DNA of 9,432 nt. Origin: Prolixibacteraceae bacterium. GTDB lineage: Bacteria; Bacteroidota; Bacteroidia; Bacteroidales; Prolixibacteraceae. The stretch lies in contig JAEUSS010000569.1 in the NCBI GenBank assembly GCA_016788685.1, positions 1 through 9,432 of the forward strand, read 5' to 3'. This document shows positions 7,918 through 9,432 of this stretch, piece after piece (position 1 is the stretch's first letter; each line of letters begins with the position of its first letter). The translations under genes and the position numbers were made by a program. The notes below the pieces were generated by a model. The model was not told the DNA's origin, searched no databases, and saw only the letters and a list, made by a program, of their open reading frames with translations.

Positions 7918-8091
7918 TGGTATCGTTAGGGTTATTGTTTCAACTAAGAACATCAGGATAAATCTGGGAGTATTTTGACACTTTTATCCGGATATGCTGA
8001 TTTGCTGATGGCGCAAGTTATTAATATATTAGCTGAATAAATATTTTAATATTGACCGAAAGACTTTGTTTTCTGACACAACGAACCTATT
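7918..8091. promoter_or_regulatory. Divergent promoter/operator region between GH78 operon and araC-type gene
   Basis: The 174-bp region is strongly A/T-rich near 8020-8055 and must hold the promoters of both units. It includes a perfect 10-bp palindrome TATCCGGATA (7985-7994) and a close direct repeat GCTGAT (7996-8001 and 8004-8009, in ATGCTGATTTGCTGATGG). These are candidate regulator sites because the regulator is encoded next door, but no binding motif for this protein is known to me. I could not find a good TAnnTTTG box for the GH78 direction. Confidence 0.55.
8001..8032 (+). promoter_or_regulatory. Possible Bacteroidota-type promoter for the regulator gene
   Basis: TTTG at 8001-8004 and TATATTAG at 8025-8032 are 20 nt apart. 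This matches the Bacteroidota sigma factor pattern (TTTG, 19-21 nt, TAnnTTTG) with one mismatch in the -7 box. It would place the transcript start near 8037-8040 and leave a leader of about 50 nt before the ATG at 8092. The upstream part overlaps the GCTGAT repeat, which would suit autoregulation. The match is weak in such A/T-rich DNA. Confidence 0.3.
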
Positions 8092-8994
8092 ATGCAACAT
8101 ACCCCCAGTTCTGAAATCCGATACATTACCTTTCATGAGAAAGATGATTCCTGGCGTTTGAAGGTGAATACGGTTGGCTTCGAGTCAATCCCTGTTTATT
8201 CGGCCTACCCGACCAGCGGCCATCCGCAGGGCTACAGTTTCGATTTTGAACGGGGCCGTGTTCTTCAGGAGTTTCAGCTAGTGTATATCACCAAGGGCAA
8301 GGGGCAGTTCGCTTCGGGCCATGCCCCGGCCGGCGAGGTGCCCGAAGGATCTGTTTTTGTTCTTTTCCCCAACGAATGGCATACCTACCGCCCCAGCGAG
8401 ATTTCAGGCTGGGAAAGTTATTGGGTAGGTTTCTCGGGGAGTTTTGCCGATGGATTACTGGCCGGAAACCAGTTGCTGAAAAACAGTCCGGTACTCAACA
8501 TCGGTTACGACGAAGAAATTGTAAGTCTCTATAAGAAGCTTCTGGAAGTCAGTAACAGCGAACGGCCCGGATATCAGCAATTATTGTCCGGAATTGTGAT
8601 TCATCTGCTGGCCTATGTGTTTTATCGTGAGCGCGATAAAAACTGGAAAGACAAAGAAGTCCTGGCTAAAATTGATAAAGCGCGGCTGATAATCCGCGAA
8701 AAAATTAACACGCCCGTATCTCCTGAAGAACTTGCCGCTTCGCTAAACATGAGCTACACCTGGTTTCGCCGGATGTTCAGGCAATATACCGGTTTGGCCC
8801 CGGCTCAGTACATTGCACAACTGAAGATGCAAAAGGCCAAAGAATTACTTACCAGATCGGATAAAACTGTGAAGGAGATAGCTCTTGAACTGGGGTTTGA
8901 ATCGATCGATTACTTCTCGACGGCATTCCGGAAACAAACGGGGCAAACCCCCACTCAATTCCGGTGGATGTGTCAGGGAAAACCGGACAACTGA
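8092..8994 (+). CDS. AraC-family transcriptional regulator
   Basis: A 300-residue regulator of normal length for the family. Residues about 25-175 form the cupin-like sensing domain, seen in FQLVYITKGKG (61-71), PEGSVFVLFPNEWHTYRP (84-101) and WESYWVGFSG (107-116). Residues about 192-295 form the double helix-turn-helix DNA-binding domain: first helix-turn-helix PVSPEELAASLNMSYTWFRR (208-227) followed by FRQYTGLAPAQYI, second KTVKEIALELGFESIDYFST (258-277) followed by the family signature FRKQTGQTPTQFR (279-291). It is cytoplasmic with no membrane segment, so it should sense a soluble sugar or intermediate rather than act as a hybrid two-component sensor. It is divergent from the rhamnosidase-isomerase operon and is probably its activator; the ligand (L-rhamnose or a related sugar) is inferred only from this position. 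No Shine-Dalgarno is seen before the ATG. Confidence 0.95.
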   Translation: MQHTPSSEIRYITFHEKDDSWRLKVNTVGFESIPVYSAYPTSGHPQGYSFDFERGRVLQEFQLVYITKGKGQFASGHAPAGEVPEGSVFVLFPNEWHTYRPSEISGWESYWVGFSGSFADGLLAGNQLLKNSPVLNIGYDEEIVSLYKKLLEVSNSERPGYQQLLSGIVIHLLAYVFYRERDKNWKDKEVLAKIDKARLIIREKINTPVSPEELAASLNMSYTWFRRMFRQYTGLAPAQYIAQLKMQKAKELLTRSDKTVKEIALELGFESIDYFSTAFRKQTGQTPTQFRWMCQGKPDN

Positions 8995-9006
8995 TCTGTT
9001 CGGCTT

Positions 9007-9089
9007 TGTTCTGTTCCTGAAATGCATGAGATGTGTCGCAGAACGCGCAGACATTGAACATGCATTTCAGGACAGGACATTCATTTTTT
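9007..9089 (+). terminator. Long inverted repeat with T run, probable terminator of the araC-type gene
   Basis: CCTGAAATGCATG (9016-9028) and CATGCATTTCAGG (9059-9071) are perfect 13-bp arms. Past a single bulged T (9015), the pairing goes on for eight more pairs (9007-9014 with 9072-9079, one wobble), giving about 21 pairs. The loop is 30 nt and can fold further through ATGT (9031-9034) with ACAT (9051-9054). The plus strand then runs TTCATTTTTT (9080-9089). Lying 12 bp after the regulator's stop, before a convergent gene, it most likely terminates the regulator transcript. The stem is longer than most intrinsic terminators. Confidence 0.65.
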
Positions 9090-9124
9090 CCGGATTCTCT
9101 TCAGAATACGGGAGGGGGCGAACG

Positions 9125-9432
9125 CTAGTATGATTTATAAACCGAGTTCATCACGTTCAGGGTTTGCCTGATCCACACCCGGTAGCGGGTATCGCGCTCC
9201 CAGGTGTTTCCTGCCGAGCCAAAATCGCAGAAATGGATTTGTTGCGGAGCTTTAAATTCGCCCTCCAGATCGGTTCCCAGGACCAGCGGTGCTGTAAACG
9301 CCATCCACATCTGGGCGGGTTTTTCAGCCGGGGAGGTAAGAGCGACCACATTACCTTTATGCTGAATGATGGCCGTTTCGTCAACAAAACCATCCTTAAA
9401 GCGGGAGTCCCGGGCCAGCAAAACCGGTCCCC
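9125..9432 (-). CDS. C-terminal fragment of a probable glycoside hydrolase (GH127/DUF1680-like)
   Basis: The frame is open from the right edge to a TAG at 9125-9127, giving the last 101 residues or so of a larger protein whose start lies outside the window. It begins GPVLLARDSRFKDGFVDE and ends in NVMNSVYKSY. The phrase 'GP, hydrophobic, LAR' followed by a beta-rich tail with WMAFTAPLVLG and HFCDFGSAGNTW recalls the C-terminal beta domain of DUF1680 (GH127 beta-L-arabinofuranosidase) proteins in Bacteroidota. This is recalled similarity over a short stretch without catalytic residues, so the family is tentative, while the presence of a real gene is well supported by the continuous, well-behaved frame. 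It converges on the AraC-type gene with 130 bp between, so it belongs to another transcript from farther right, probably in the same glycan-use locus. Confidence 0.6.
   Translation of the reverse strand, partial: GPVLLARDSRFKDGFVDETAIIQHKGNVVALTSPAEKPAQMWMAFTAPLVLGTDLEGEFKAPQQIHFCDFGSAGNTWERDTRYRVWIRQTLNVMNSVYKSY

Noticed and set aside
9090..9111. Second hairpin CCGGATTCT-CTTC-AGAATACGG as terminator of the right-edge gene
   Set aside because: On the minus strand it is followed by a run of A, not T, and on the plus strand by a G-rich stretch, so it lacks the U tract of an intrinsic terminator.
1..9432. CRISPR array, insertion sequence, integrase, toxin-antitoxin or phage-defence system
   Set aside because: No spaced direct repeats, no transposase or recombinase frame, and no small paired genes were found; all long intervals are explained by carbohydrate-use genes.

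Overview
The window looks like part of a Bacteroidota genome at roughly 50% G+C. The reasons are the 5S rRNA tail at the left edge, two large glycoside hydrolases with lipoprotein signal peptides, an AraC-type regulator, the lack of strong Shine-Dalgarno sequences, and a possible promoter of the Bacteroidota type (TTTG, 20 nt, a TAnnTTTG-like box). An environmental, plant- or algal-polysaccharide-degrading member is plausible, but the genus cannot be read from this sequence.

Layout. Bases 1-86 are the 3' part of a 5S rRNA gene, so the left edge is the end of an rRNA operon. It is followed by an intrinsic terminator (92-125) and a second GC-rich hairpin (174-232) that separates it from the facing gene. 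Bases 338-7917 hold three genes, all on the minus strand. In transcription order they are a GH78 alpha-L-rhamnosidase (5161-7917), a sugar isomerase of the L-fucose/L-arabinose isomerase type (3655-5067), and a GH106-like alpha-L-rhamnosidase (338-3496). The gaps are 93 and 158 bp with no clear intrinsic terminator, so an operon is likely. A 174-bp divergent intergenic region (7918-8091) separates them from an AraC-family regulator on the plus strand (8092-8994). After the regulator comes a long inverted repeat with a T run (9007-9089), probably its terminator. A convergent minus-strand gene enters from the right edge (9125-9432, C-terminal fragment only), perhaps a GH127/DUF1680-like glycosidase.

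How the genes work together (inference). Both rhamnosidases are predicted lipoproteins. They lack the acidic residues after the lipid-bearing cysteine that usually mark surface export in Bacteroidota, so they probably face the periplasm and trim imported oligosaccharides. The cytoplasmic isomerase would convert a freed deoxy-sugar or pentose (L-rhamnose, L-fucose or L-arabinose) to its ketose. The AraC-type protein, with an N-terminal cupin-like sensor domain, is the obvious candidate to control the divergent operon. No SusC/SusD pair, kinase, aldolase or transporter is in view, so this is either a fragment of a larger locus or a small satellite cluster.

Nothing here is clearly a new class of system. 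The points most worth following are the isomerase, which is not a RhaA homologue yet sits between two rhamnosidases; the long hairpin at 9007-9079; and the candidate operator sequences in the divergent promoter region.
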